From: Amyelois transitella
Taxonomy: Eukaryota; Arthropoda; Insecta; Lepidoptera; Pyralidae
DNA: 64,000 nucleotides
NCBI RefSeq assembly: GCF_032362555.1
Contig: NC_083511.1
Coordinates: 10,044,001 to 10,108,000 of the forward strand
Direction of reading: 5' to 3'
Shown: positions 11,327 to 21,648 of the stretch, piece by piece
How positions within the stretch are numbered: the first letter of the stretch is position 1
Layout: every line of letters begins with the position of its first letter
Translations under genes and position numbers: made by a program
Notes under the pieces: generated by a model
Seen by the model: the letters and a program-made list of their open reading frames with translations, nothing else
The model's database searches: none
Told to the model about the DNA's origin: nothing

Positions 11327-12237
11327 TCAAATATTCAATTTTTTAACCATTAGCGATGTTATGAATTCTTCTGTGTTCTTGTAAGTTGGCTTTTCACCTT
11401 CCGTCCAAAAATTTGATTCTTTTGTTAATTTCTCAGCAGGAAAGTAGTGGATAGATGTATCATTAAAAATGTCTGTATATTTAAAATTGTTTTGCAATAC
11501 AATTTCCGAAGTATGTGGATGGATTTGGAATATGTATGGAACAGTTTCTGATATTATTCTACTAGGATGATTGTCAAACAATGAAGAGAAACTATTGCAA
11601 ATGAGAATACAATTTTGGAGATTGGTAGTCCAGTTGCTCCATAGGAAGTTGTTTGTCAATTGTTTAGGACAGTGAGGCAAGTAGACAAAAGTGATGCCTT
11701 CTTGAGAAATTACATAACTTCCTTCATTATTTTCATCAATTACATCAAGATGTAAACATTTCAATATTTCACATTCATCTTTGTAAAATATCGGATCGTG
11801 TACCAAGACTTTTTGAATATCACACAAACTTTTAAGGCACAGTAAAAAAGCCAATTGGTACCGTGAGATATTGCATTCGCCTATATGTCCTAAACCAAAA
11901 CAAACTATTTCTAAAACTTTTCTACCACCAACAAGTGTACTCACAGATTTAGATATATTAATGAAGTACTCTGATTGCCTCAATTCCTCAACAGCACTCT
12001 GTATTCGGCTGGAAAACATAAAAATACAAATTAAATAACCTCAAAAATATTGGGAATCGCGTAAATATGAAATATAAAGAACCGAACAAAAACTAACCAA
12101 ATAGCTTTATCGATATCTACTTGGGCCTCTTGTTTTACAAAATCAGTGCTATGATTTGGCAATCTTGTTAGATTTTTCGTAGATTTTTTACTTTTTACAA
12201 TTTGAAACCCTTCATTGTCGAAAGACGATTTTGACAT
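11327..12237 (-). CDS. SRRD: SRR1-like domain protein (SRRD), two exons
   Basis: Exons 12098-12237 and 11327-12008 (minus), joined through a GTTAGT donor and a TTTTCCAG acceptor: 140 + 682 nt = 273 aa. The start MSKSSFDNEGFQIVKSKK fits the family's basic N-terminus; an in-frame upstream ATG at 12261 (MTFLSQTK-) is an alternative. The SRR1 domain shows VCFGLGHIGECNISRYQLAF at about residues 82-101, then LVHDPIFYKDECEIL and VYLPHCPKQLTNNFLWSNW. Family knowledge: homologues of plant SENSITIVITY TO RED LIGHT REDUCED 1, linked to circadian output and, in animals, to heme-related growth control; biochemical activity is not settled. The stop is 18 nt upstream of FMC1. Confidence 0.9.
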
Positions 12238-12882
12238 TTTGGTCTGTGATAAAAATGTCATTACATTAAGATGACATTGACGTTGTCGGTAAGTAGGGAT
12301 TCTAAACAATGATCGTTCATAAAAATATATTCATCTTTCACAGCATCACTTATAGCAAAATAATATGCAAAGGCGTAACGAGGTACGGAAAAGGCAAAGC
12401 TGCCACGAAAGCAGTCGGTCGCTTTGCTATTAAAATCTAGGTAAGCAGTATTACCTACTTGAGAGTTGTGCTTCACATAAGCGATCGGCTAGCTACAAGT
12501 ATTTTACCTGAATCTCATTTCTGTATCATTCAGTCATCCAGCTGGACGGGGCCTTTTGGCCTGTTGGCCCTGTTTACCCCGGAAGAGTTTATTCCTAATA
12601 TGAATATGAATTAAAAATCCAGCCACTGGGATCAATATCTAAAGTTCAATAGGTAACCTATCTTTTTTAAAATATAAACTTGGAATATATGTCACACTGT
12701 CAAGGCGATTGTAAATTTCATCACAGTAATTTTAGATCGTGAAGTTAAGCAAAGGAGAAAATCTACATCTACTTAGATAAACCACAGAAATGGGAAGTGC
12801 TGTTAGTTATTGAGCAAATTGTGTCAAATGATGCAATTTTCTATAGGTACCTACCAAGTCAGATAATATGAAATCAGGTATA
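12238..12882. other. SRRD upstream region / intergenic
   Basis: No coding sequence seen. SRRD 5' UTR and promoter are expected next to 12237. Around 12536-12595 a degenerate SINE-A piece is recognisable (CAGCTGGACGGGGCC ... CTGTTTACCCCGG). The rest is AT-rich with nothing recognisable. Confidence 0.5.
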
Positions 12883-12890
12883 CTTATATC
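12883..12890. repeat. 8-bp target-site duplication, left
   Basis: CTTATATC immediately outside the left terminal inverted repeat; the same 8 bp recur at 15001-15008. Confidence 0.85.
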
Positions 12891-15000
12891 TAGTGTCCGA
12901 CCGAAGGTCTATTTTTGGCCGAAGCCGAAGCCGAAGCCGAAGGTTTATATTCTCTCAGCACTCAGTAATTAATTTTGTTCAATATTGTCTACAAGCTACA
13001 ATTAATATTAAAATTATTTCAAAACCTCAATATTGAAGGTTTATATATTGACTGTCTCATATAGAAGTTGATGATATATCATATAAAGATGTGCAAGAAC
13101 TTGTGCGATTAAAGAAGAAAGCATGGCTGGATTTGTTAGCAGCAAAAGCTAACTTAAGAATGCAAGAGGTTATAGATGAAGATGTGAATGAAGCACATAA
13201 GGAATATAAAAAAATGAAAGATTTGGTTAAGAAAGCTGTGATTAGAAAGAAAAAAGAGTATAAAGAGGAATTTGATAAAAGGTTATCAGAAGACTTTCAG
13301 TCAAATCTGAAAGTATTCTGGAAATCCGTAAGGTCAGCCCGAGGAAAAACTATAACCAGAGAGCTGACTAGGATCAGATGCCAGGATGGTAGCGTTGTGA
13401 AAGAAGAAGAATTTGTGCTAAAGATATGGAAGGACTATTTTGAGAGTTTATTTGAAAAAAAAGAAAGGAAATAAGAAAGAGTTCTGCTATAGCGAAGAAA
13501 AAGAGAATGAGATGGAAGGCGAAATTGAAATGAAAGCAGGAAAAAGCTAGACAGTTGTACTGCCTTTTCAATTTGTGTTGGAGAAGCGGCCGAGTACCAA
13601 AAGATTGGTGTAAGGCTGTTATCGTGCCACTTTACAAAGGAAAAGTGTCACAACTGGACTGCAAAAATTATCGTGGTATAAGCCTTCTTAGCGTCGTCGG
13701 CAAATTGTATGCTAAGGTATTGATTAAAAGAGTCAGGAATGAAACTGATGGCAAAATATGGGATACTCAAGCGGGATTTCGAAAGGGAATGGGATGTACT
13801 GATCAGGTCTTTTCTTTGCGGTGCATAGCCGAAAAGTTTTTGGCCAAGAGTCAAAAAGTCTATTGCACATTCGTGGATTTGGAATAGGCCTATGACAGAG
13901 TTGAGAGGAATGAATTGTGGTCAGCACTTTCTATGCATGGGGTGAGCAGTCTCTTGATACGAGCACTGAAATCCTTATATGAGGATTCGTGTGCTTGTGT
14001 CAGGATAAACGGAGCGCACACTGAGTGGTTTAAGATTGAGAAAGGCGTTAGGCAAGGATGTGTTGCGTCACCGTGGCTGTTCAACCTATTTATGGATAGT
14101 TGTTTGACAGATTTGTAAGAGTCTGAAAGTGGATTAAGGATGAATGAGTTACTCGTCAAATGTCTGCTCTATGCCGACGATCAGGTTATACTGGCAGTTA
14201 CAGGAGATGGTAAACTGTATGCAGTAAGCTTTAAAGGAGAAAGGAATGAAAGTGAACGTAAGTAAAACTAAAACACTGGTTTTTGAAATGGAGAAAGAAA
14301 TGACAGCATGTAATATTTTGATTGGAGGAGAAAAAGTTGAGCAAGTGAAAGAGTTTGTATATCTAGGATCAAAGTTTACATCAGATGGCAAGTGTGATAG
14401 TGATATTGAAAGGAGAGTGAACACGGGGAACATGGTGAATGGAGCTTTGCATGCCTTTATGAGCAGTCAGAAACTATCCAAAAAGGCTCGACTGGCTGTG
14501 CATAGGGGCGTGTTGGTCCCGACATTAATGTATGGGAGTGAAAGTTGGGTATGGCAAAAGAAGCACGAAAGCAGAATAAATGCAATGGAAATGAGAGCGT
14601 TACGGAGTATGTTGGGTGTGAAATTGAGTGCCCGGATAAGGAACAGCGTGATTAGGGAATGTTGTGATGTGAAAGAAGATGTAGTTACAGGAATAGAAAA
14701 GGGTATGTTGAGATGGTTCGGTCATGTGGAGAGGATGAATGAAAACAGGTTGACTAAGCAGATATACAAGGAGAGTGTGGAGGGAAAGGTCGGAGTAGGA
14801 AGACCTAGACGAACGTATCTTGATCAAATTAAGGACGTCCTGTTCAGTTCGTTCAATCTCGACGGTCGCTCGGACCTTCGGCGAAACCTTCGGCTTCGGT
14901 CGGGTTTTGGGCCGAAGCCGAATGTTTCGCCGAAGGTGGATATTTTTTGGCCGAAGGTGGCCGAAGCCGAAGCCGAAGCCGAAGCTTCGGTCGGACACTA
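12891..15000. mobile_element. hAT-like DNA transposon, 2110 bp, carrying a LINE RT fragment
   Basis: Bounded by perfect 16-bp inverted termini (TAGTGTCCGACCGAAG at 12891-12906 and its complement at 14985-15000) and flanked by the 8-bp direct repeat CTTATATC. Eight-base duplications and a TAGTG/CAGTG-type terminus are the pattern of the hAT superfamily. No transposase is encoded. The subterminal DNA is built from GCCGAA/GGCCGAAG repeats (12918-12952 and 14860-14990), all in the same direction. The interior (about 13050-14845) is a broken RTE-like reverse transcriptase in plus orientation. Non-autonomous; would need a hAT transposase in trans. Confidence 0.8.
13088..14845 (+). pseudogene. RTE-like non-LTR retrotransposon ORF, decayed (RT domain)
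   Basis: Pieces in order: a basic helical pre-RT segment (13091-13474), a deleted/frameshifted junction (about 13475-13555), RT fingers and palm (SGRVPKDWCKAVIVPLYKG, NYRGISLLSVVGKLYAKVL, TQAGFRKGMGCTDQVF), motif A as FVDLE-stop-AYDRV with TAG at 13885-13887, motif B VRQGCVASPWLF, TAA at 14116-14118, motif C YADDQVILA, a further frame break, then the thumb/C-terminus (VYLGSKFTSDG, VLVPTLMYGSESWVWQ, MLRWFGHVERM, GRPRRTYLDQIKDVL). The YLGS/LYGSE/RIRN pattern fits the RTE clade. The homology stops at GACGTCCTG; the normal 3' tail seen elsewhere in the window is missing. Cannot make active enzyme. Confidence 0.85.
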
Positions 15001-15008
15001 CTTATATC
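15001..15008. repeat. 8-bp target-site duplication, right
   Basis: CTTATATC directly after the right terminal inverted repeat, identical to 12883-12890. Confidence 0.85.
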
Positions 15009-15362
15009 ACACTGGTATCGAACACTTACCTATTTTTACGTAAATAAAATTAAAAGTGTTTGTTACTTACAAAAAAAATATTATGCACCACTATTCTGCA
15101 TAGGGTAAAATCAGTTCTCCACAAAACGAATCCCGATTCCCGAATGTACCTATGTGTTTCCTTACCGTATGATTTAAGCCGTAAGAGCATCGAATCGATT
15201 AGCAATAAATTTCACCCCCAAAAGATATGACAATTATTAAGTGATGTTGAATAACCGCGATAAAGGTTGAACCTGGGCTAATGGCTTTTTAGTTTTTCCT
15301 TAACCGTTCTACTACTGAGATTTTTACTAGATATAATTGCCATCTATTTATAAAAAAAATTT

Positions 15363-15628
15363 GCCGTGTGGTTCCCGGCACCAGTACAATAAAGAATAGG
15401 ACCACTCCATCTCTTTCCCATGAATGTCGTAAAAGGCGACTAAGGAATAGGCTTATAAACTTGAGATTCTTTTTTAGGCGATGGGCTAGCAACCTGTCAC
15501 TATTTGAATCTCAATTCTATCATTAAGCCAAATAGCTGAACGTGGCCATTCAGTCTTTTTAAGACTGTTGGCTCTGTCTTCCCCACAAGGGATATAAACG
15601 TTACCATATGTATGTATGTATATATGTA
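15363..15628 (+). mobile_element. SINE-A copy, full length
   Basis: From GCCGTGTGGTTCCCGGCACC to GGGATATAAACGTTACCATATG(TATG)n. A good reference copy. Confidence 0.85.
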
Positions 15629-16255
15629 GACATAGGTAACTTACTAATGCAATCACACACGGATTTTGATGCGGTCTTGGCTAATAACTAGATCCTTATT
15701 TCAGGGAGGAGAATAGTAATGTCGAAGGCCAAACAGAATAGAACATTGGTTTATTATGAATCATCTTATCTTATATGTGGTCCACTTTTGATCGTTTTGT
15801 CCAAAAGACCTATTTCCCACGAAAGCGATGCGTCCTTGATCAGGTATTTGGGTTGGGGAAATTGACTACAAACATGCGGGCCGACTAACGCGAGTGATGT
15901 GACGAATAATAGAGCATGTATTGTCCGTGGTAGGTATCAAATCTACAATGGTCGAAGTCGAAGCATTCAAATCACGCTCTTGTATTCGTTCAAACATACC
16001 GTAACACAAATAAGGCGACAATAAAGTCTAACAATATTATTAGCGGAGGAAATTTAGTCACAGGACGTCGCTTCTGAACGCTCCCGAAAATAACGCGCCA
16101 AAACTTTTTTCTTTTTTACCGCGTTCTTATTTCAAATTTATCATCACAGATAATTTACTTTCTATTTTTATGCAGTTTTAAAGTGACGCACTAGTTACGG
16201 CTTAGAGTAATCTATGCAGAAAGACTCAATTAATTCGCGACGCTTCGTTACATTT
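15629..16255. other. Intergenic, nothing recognised
   Basis: Short similarity to the GATTTTGATGCGGT repeat at 15660-15690; otherwise no gene or repeat identified. Confidence 0.4.
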
Positions 16256-16290
16256 TATATAACACTTTAATGTGGTCGGTGGTCAAGATT
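16256..16290 (+). promoter_or_regulatory. Core promoter: TATA box plus initiator
   Basis: TATATAA at 16256-16262 and an initiator-like GTCAAG with the putative +1 A at 16285, i.e. TATA at about -29. The predicted 5' UTR to the ATG at 16386 is about 100 nt. Inferred from motifs only. Confidence 0.45.
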
Positions 16291-16385
16291 TGTTTTTAAA
16301 TATATTTAGTTTTATTACGTCTGCGGGCTGTAGCTATCGTGTTTGAGTGAAATTTGGTTTAAAGACGATTTAGTTGTGATGCAAA

Positions 16386-16517
16386 ATGGAACGTTACACA
16401 GTGACTAGAAGATCATCAAAAAGGAAAAACGATGGACTGCTAACTCGTTGGAGGAAGAAATATGTTGGCGGTATCCTGAATAAGCGGTCATGGATCACAA
16501 GTGGATATGACCTAAAT
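16386..16517 (+). CDS. First coding exon of an unrecognised gene (44 codons, phase 0)
   Basis: Opens ATGGAACGTTACACAGTGAC in an AAAATG context and ends at a consensus donor (AAT|GTAAGT). The peptide begins MERYTVTRRSSKRKNDG, continues LLTRWRKKYVGGILNKR, and ends SWITSGYDLN: strongly basic, with an RRSSKRK cluster that could act as a nuclear localisation or membrane-charge motif. No domain is recognised. A TATA/Inr pair sits upstream at the right distance. No second exon is recognised with confidence in the window, so the intron is long. The exon at 23123-23179 ends in the same phase, and the two may be alternative first exons of one gene. Confidence 0.55.
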
Positions 16518-16892
16518 GTAAGTACCCTTTATGAAAGAACCATTATTTTATAGGTATATTAAATGACCATTTACAATGTTTTCCAAGACCCAAATTCTAA
16601 AGGCATAAAATCAAAAATATCATTCTTTATTTTAAAAGAGACACACGTACATACATAAATAAACTTTATTTTAGGTTCCACTTTGTCAGCGTGCGTGTCT
16701 AAAACTGCAGCTATCTGATGCTAAGTCTGACAAATATATAAGTAGATAAAATAATGACATTGTCATGACAAAACATACATTGGGTTACTTGTAGATTTAA
16801 AATAAAAAGGACACTATGATGTTCCCAAAGAGCGACTGAACCACTGAACTTTTACAACTTTTTCTAGAGGCTGAAGGCTGAAGTTGACGTTG

Positions 16893-17075
16893 TTGAATAA
16901 AATGCTGCAGTTCAGTTAGTTACAGCTTCTTCCGCACTGACGCTTTGGAAGCAGCAGTAAACTTAGTTGTTAGTAATTTATTTGACGTCAACCAAAGTTT
17001 TGCAACCAAAAGAAATGACAATTATTAAGTGATATGAAGTGTCCCATAATAATGAATAAAAATTTGAATTTGACT
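16893..17075 (+). repeat. LINE/SINE 3' end (GCTTCTTCCGCACTGACGCTTTGGAAGC family)
   Basis: Second copy of the element at 9510-9665: CTGCAGTTCAGTTAGTTACAGCTTCTTCCG ... CGCTTTGGAAGCAGCAGTA, ending ATAATGAATAAAAATTTGAA. Confidence 0.6.
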
Positions 17076-17224
17076 CCCTGTAGTACTTAATTTACCTTGG
17101 AGGAGAAAGACCTCATCAGAACATCATTGACGCCGTCAGAGGGCTCCTTATACTCTCAAAATATAATAACTCTCCTAGAAATAGCTAGCAATATCTTTAA
17201 AGCCTCACACAATAACATACACAG

Positions 17225-17310
17225 CATATCAATATCATGTTTCCATCCCTTACGGGGACACAGAGTTGACAACTCTCATAAATACCGACAGGTCACGTCC
17301 AGCTTGATAT
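17225..17310 (-). mobile_element. Degenerate SINE-A 3' fragment
   Basis: CATCCCTTACGGGGACACAGAGTTGACAACTCTCATAAATACCGACAGGTCACGTCCAG, a diverged tail-proximal block. Confidence 0.45.
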
Positions 17311-17729
17311 TAACGCGTTATAATGTCATTAATTTACTTAAAGTGCAGTTCAAAATGGCGACATTCTGACAGTTAGCACATCATGAGGAACAAATGGTTC
17401 ACTCGTTAGCTTCCCGTATTGCGTTCTATTTTACGTCATTGCTATACTTGCAACATATGCAAATTAACTTTACTATACCGAGTAGGATTGTATCGGAACG
17501 TTGCAATATAGGTATTAATATACCTTTGAGATCTGTATTGTCAACGTCTATTGTTTAGTAGCTTTTGCCTGTGACTTCTACCGTGGCGTGTGATTCGTCT
17601 CGATTTTCTTTTATTTTCTTCTAATGTTAATCCCATTCTAATATCCAACTCAACGAGTGGATGTCGTAAGAGGCGATTAATGTTGGAGCGTCGGTGTTAG
17701 ATCAGGCAAGTAATAATGACTATTTTCGA

Positions 17730-18010
17730 ATGTACATATTTTACATTAGTTTGAATAGCAACTGATGCTCTTACGGTGGGGGAAAACATCGTGAGGAAAC
17801 CTGCACATTCAGGCAACTGGTCGTGTAACCTTAATCTAATAAGGGTTAAGGTTCCCCTGCAAAGTTTGCGGAGGTCAGATGGGAGTCGCTTCGTGTAAAG
17901 ACCAGACTTACCCAATCAAGGATCAACAGTTCTGTGGTGAGATAGGTGGGATTTGAACCTGCGTCTTTTACGGGCATTTCGCATGGGTTACCGATTCGAC
18001 CACAACCGAA
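17730..18010 (-). mobile_element. tRNA-related interspersed repeat (second SINE type), minus copy
   Basis: Contains GTGAGGAAACCTGCACATTC, GGTTAAGGTTCCCCTGCAAAG and GGCGGAGGTCAGA-type blocks, and on the minus strand a B-box-like GGTTCAAATCCC (complement of GGGATTTGAACC at 17948-17959) followed by ACCTATCTCACC. A truncated relative lies at 36722-36905. Confidence 0.55.
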
Positions 18011-18040
18011 GTTCATGAAGCCACGTAAAATAACACATAT

Positions 18041-18301
18041 ATACATACATACATATAATCACGTCTATATCCCTTACGGGGTAGACAGAGCCAACAGTCT
18101 TGAAAAGACTGATAGGCCACGTTCAGCTGTTTGGCTTAATGATAGAATTGAGATTCAAATAGTGACGGGTTGCTAGCCCATCGCCTAAAAGAAGAATCCC
18201 AAGTTTATAAGCCTATCCCTTAGTCGCCTTTTACGACACCCATGGGAACGAGATGGAGCGGTCCTATTCTTTTTTGTATTGGAGCCGGGAACCACACGGC
18301 A
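18041..18301 (-). mobile_element. SINE-A copy, full length
   Basis: (CATA)n tail at the left, GCCGTGTGGTTCCCGGCTCC head at the right; it lies directly beside the repeat at 17730-18010. Confidence 0.85.
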
Positions 18302-18548
18302 ATAAAATAAAGGTATACAAAAGCAAATATAATGTACTTAGACTGTTAGAAATACTAATATCTTTCTACTCGGTATATTGCGGAACGTCGGCAAAGTCAC
18401 GACTTGTATCGCACTACACGTTTGTTGCGGATTACGTTATACTTAATTCCACAGATCTAAGTACGTTGCGTTCATGATGGACCCGACTTAACGTACCTAC
18501 GAACTTCTGATTATCTACATACATCTTAATTTTTTATCTAGGTATTTA

Positions 18549-18728
18549 CTAGCTGTCCCGGCAAACATTGTTTTGCCATATAAAGTAATTTATAGTTAAA
18601 AAAAAAGATGTAGACCGATTCTCAGACTTAGTCAATAAGTAGCTCATAAAATTTCATGAGAATCGGTCAAGCCGTTTCGGAGGAGTACGGGAACGAACAT
18701 TGTGACACGAGAGTTTTATATATAAGAT
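18549..18728 (+). repeat. Interspersed repeat, GCTGTCCCGGCAAACATTG family
   Basis: CTAGCTGTCCCGGCAAACATTG ... GAGAATCGGTCAAGCCGTTTCGGAGGAGTACGGGAA ... TTTTATATATAAGATT. Near-identical 5' and 3' blocks at 40092-40327. Confidence 0.7.
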
Positions 18729-18774
18729 TGTTATATTTATTATAAAAATAAGAAATAAGAGTTGTAGAGTTTTT

Positions 18775-18860
18775 CAGTCTTATTTCGTAACACACGTGAA
18801 CCTTTTTGAACTTAGGTCGGGGATTACTTCAATATGTGTAATTTGTTTGTTGAAGCCTAC
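18775..18860 (+). mobile_element. Degenerate tRNA-SINE 3' part
   Basis: CGTAACACACGTGAACCTTTTTGAACTTAGG ... CAATATGTGTAATTTGT resembles the 3' half of the tRNA-derived SINE at 24757. Confidence 0.45.
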
Positions 18861-19713
18861 GCCTATTACAGATATTTTAGAAATTTTTGTATCTGTCGGA
18901 AGAAATTTTCTTTTTATTTTGAGCATAATCCAGTTGAAAATGGAAATGAAGAATGAATGATGATAAAAAAAACTATCAAATATATATTTTTTTGGTTTAA
19001 CTTCGTTATTAAACTAACTGGGAGATGTTTATTGGTTATTCTTGTCTATTGTTCTTTTGAAATCAAATGAATCTTCGTTCAAAAATCCCCAATACTCTTT
19101 TGTTGTGTACAAAAATATTTACACACATCTATATGAATGATAATGGCGATTGTCCGCGATTATAGTTTCAATTCAACCGTATTAACAATATTTTCAAAAT
19201 TAATATTTAACATTTTTGAACTTTACTCAATATTATTAATGTTTTCAACTAAGAATTTGAGTATGTGGTGTTTACCTAAAATGGTTTGCACATTTTGCAA
19301 TTAAATTAACATACATGTGTATTAGATTATATATCATGTATCAATGTAGCCAACAATGGTAATAGTAATAAAAAAAATAATAGCTAATTGGATTTTGACA
19401 ATTTATAGTATTTCGCGGTTACCAGTGACGTTTCTCTACAGGTTGTTTTTTTTTATCTACCGTCGATGAAATATCAAATACCCAGTACTTAAGTAAACGA
19501 CAATGTGCGCAGGCAAAGCCGCGGGAAAACTCTTGTAAATATTATATTCAGGACCAATCGCTACTTTCATTTCACCATACTTCAAAAGGTACGTTGCACC
19601 TATACCTACTGAATTGGTCGGCGCATGAGCACCTTATTTGCATTGCATTGGTGCACAGCAGACGCGAATTGCATGCAATATTTTTGACATGATATATTAA
19701 AGCAAAGATAATT
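18861..19713. other. AT-rich DNA, nothing recognised
   Basis: No open frame with coding character and no repeat I can name. Confidence 0.4.
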
Positions 19714-19883
19714 ACATACATACATACATAAACTCACGCCTCTTTCCCGGAGGGGTAGGCAGAGACTACCTCTTTCTACTTGCCACGATCCCTGCATACT
19801 TCCTTTGCTTCATCCACATTCATAACTCTCTTCATGCAAGCTCGGCGGTTTTGGGCACTTTTGACCTGACCCTTCACCAGGAT
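19714..19883 (-). mobile_element. RTE-like LINE 3' end, 5'-truncated
   Basis: Minus strand: ...GGGTCAGGTCAAAAGTGCCC, GAGCTTGCATGAAGAGAGTT, TACCCCTCCGGGAAAGAGGCGTGAG, (TATG)n. Same family as 43428-43792 and 45402-45564. Confidence 0.8.
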
Positions 19884-20536
19884 AATAAAAATAATAAATA
19901 TAGATAATAAAGATAATTATCTATATTTTTTAAGAATCAGGTACTTTTTGGTAGTTATGCTATGTTATTTCAGCCCCAGTGAGTTATGTCGATTGTCTGT
20001 TACGCTTTTACGGCGAAAACACTTTTCCGATTTTAATATAATTTTGATATGCATAAATTGACGAAACTGTCTCTCTATATAAATCTAAAAAATATCTTAT
20101 TTAACTGTGGTCTACGCTTACGGAGACGTGGTAACAGCCAGTTTTATAGATTATACATCAGTGGGTAATATTATCGAACTGAGTAAAATGAGGCATTTTG
20201 TACGACTCCCGCGCAAGTAGACCAAATGCGGTTCACATTAAGTTGTAACATATGTAACTAGGTAAGTATGTTTGTGGCTGGCTGCGGTGTACATTAAATA
20301 TATTTAACTTTATCATACCCCACTTGTGGTTTTGCTATTGAAACACTTATCTTGAATTATATGAAATAATTTTAACGCCCGATCATGTTTTTTTTTATGA
20401 AATTTTAAAAAGAATGACTCGTGATCATACGCAATAGGTAGACTTAATGACAGTATGGCATTAGGTATACTCGTATACCAGTCTAATCTGTAGACCAAAC
20501 TGAGATTTGGGTAGTATTTTTTTTTTAATTTACTAT

Positions 20537-20594
20537 TTCCTCTGTCTATCCCGTAAGGAATAAAGACGTGACTATACCTATGTGTGTACATACT
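20537..20594 (+). mobile_element. SINE-A 3' fragment
   Basis: CCTCTGTCTATCCCGTAAGGAATAAAGACGTGACTATACC with a short tail. Confidence 0.55.
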
Positions 20595-20699
20595 TAAAAA
20601 GAAGATAGGTATTACCTTTTCTGAATCTCATCAAAATTCTATGAAAAAGGAACTAAAATGACTGCCGCAATATTGCACATTTTCTCACGTGTGTTGTAC

Positions 20700-20915
20700 T
20701 ACATACATAATACATATAGTTATGTCTATATCTATGGGGTAGACAGAGTCCAGAATCTTGAAAAGACTTATAAGTCCTATAAGCTACTTTCGGATACCAT
20801 ACGATCCCATGTTTAAAAGTTTATCCCTTAGTCGCGACACTTTAACGATATCATCGTACACACGTCATAGATAGAGAAAAACAGAGATATACAGTGACAG
20901 GTTGCAACCCTTTAG
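20700..20915 (-). mobile_element. Degenerate SINE-A copy
   Basis: TACATACATAATACATATAGTTATGTCTATATC...GGGGTAGACAGAGTCCAGAATCTTGAAAAGACT is clear; the 5' half is scrambled. Confidence 0.55.
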
Positions 20916-21379
20916 CCAACACATTTTTAAACGCATCCTACGACGTGGTTATTATACTTAGGTACGAAGTAAAATATAAGCGTAAAAAAAACATTTTATT
21001 CCATTCTATTCTTTTCTTTTTATTCCATTTTATTCCATTAGGTCCAGAGGATAGGTAGATACTTAATCCGTGAAAGCGTAACAAATAAATAAACACACTT
21101 TCGCATAGATACTTATTCATAATATTTGTATGGATTTGCATGTCGGACCGTATTTACGCTAACTACGTAACTTACTCTAACATAATGCCTACATTCCGAT
21201 TGAAGTGTTCAAAATGGCGTTTGACGTGTATGAATGGTGTATGGTGAAACTTGCTTCGGCAGTGATCTCTTAAAGACTTCAAAAATTTAGCATTATTCTT
21301 CTCGAGTTTGATTCCAGTTGAGTCTTCTTGAGAAGTCTAGGATTTATACTTTTAAAAGGGAATTATCGCGACGCGGGAA

Positions 21380-21480
21380 TCCAGTCATCCTGTGACCACG
21401 GTCGGTGTGACCCGATCGTATGTAACGTCAAGAAAAAACGGTAGGTTCTTGTTAATTCCCGTTTGCATACAGAATTAGTT
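21380..21480 (+). repeat. Interspersed repeat (GTCATCCTGTGACCACGGTCGGT family)
   Basis: Shares GTCATCCTGTGACCACGGTCGGT, AACGTCA.GAAAAAACGG and GTTAATTCCCG.TTGCAT with 59858-59935. Class unknown. Confidence 0.6.
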
Positions 21481-21534
21481 TATAAATTACGATCGAGGAA
21501 AAGGGTAAAAAGTGTTATTGCAGGAACACAAAGG

Positions 21535-21648
21535 TTTTCCGCTCAACCCAATGGTAGACTGTCAGATAATGTTATTAGCATTAAGTCCGCCTATTGTACT
21601 TAACAAATTGTAATTGTTACAATAAAGAATAAATAAATAAACAAACTC
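21535..21648 (+). repeat. LINE 3' end (AAGTCCGCC...AATAAAGAATAAATAAATAAA)
   Basis: Contains CAACCCAATGGTAGACTGTCAG, TTAGCATTAAGTCCGCC and an AATAAAGAATAAATAAATAAA end. Related copies at 27425-27520 (+) and 39855-39965 (-). Confidence 0.6.

Noticed and set aside
17946-18176. Frames of about 75 codons through SINE-A copies, recurring across the window (e.g. 9603-9836, 48692-48946)
   Set aside because: The same peptide ([17 protein letters not shown]) recurs wherever SINE-A occurs; it is antisense of a non-coding SINE, not a protein family.
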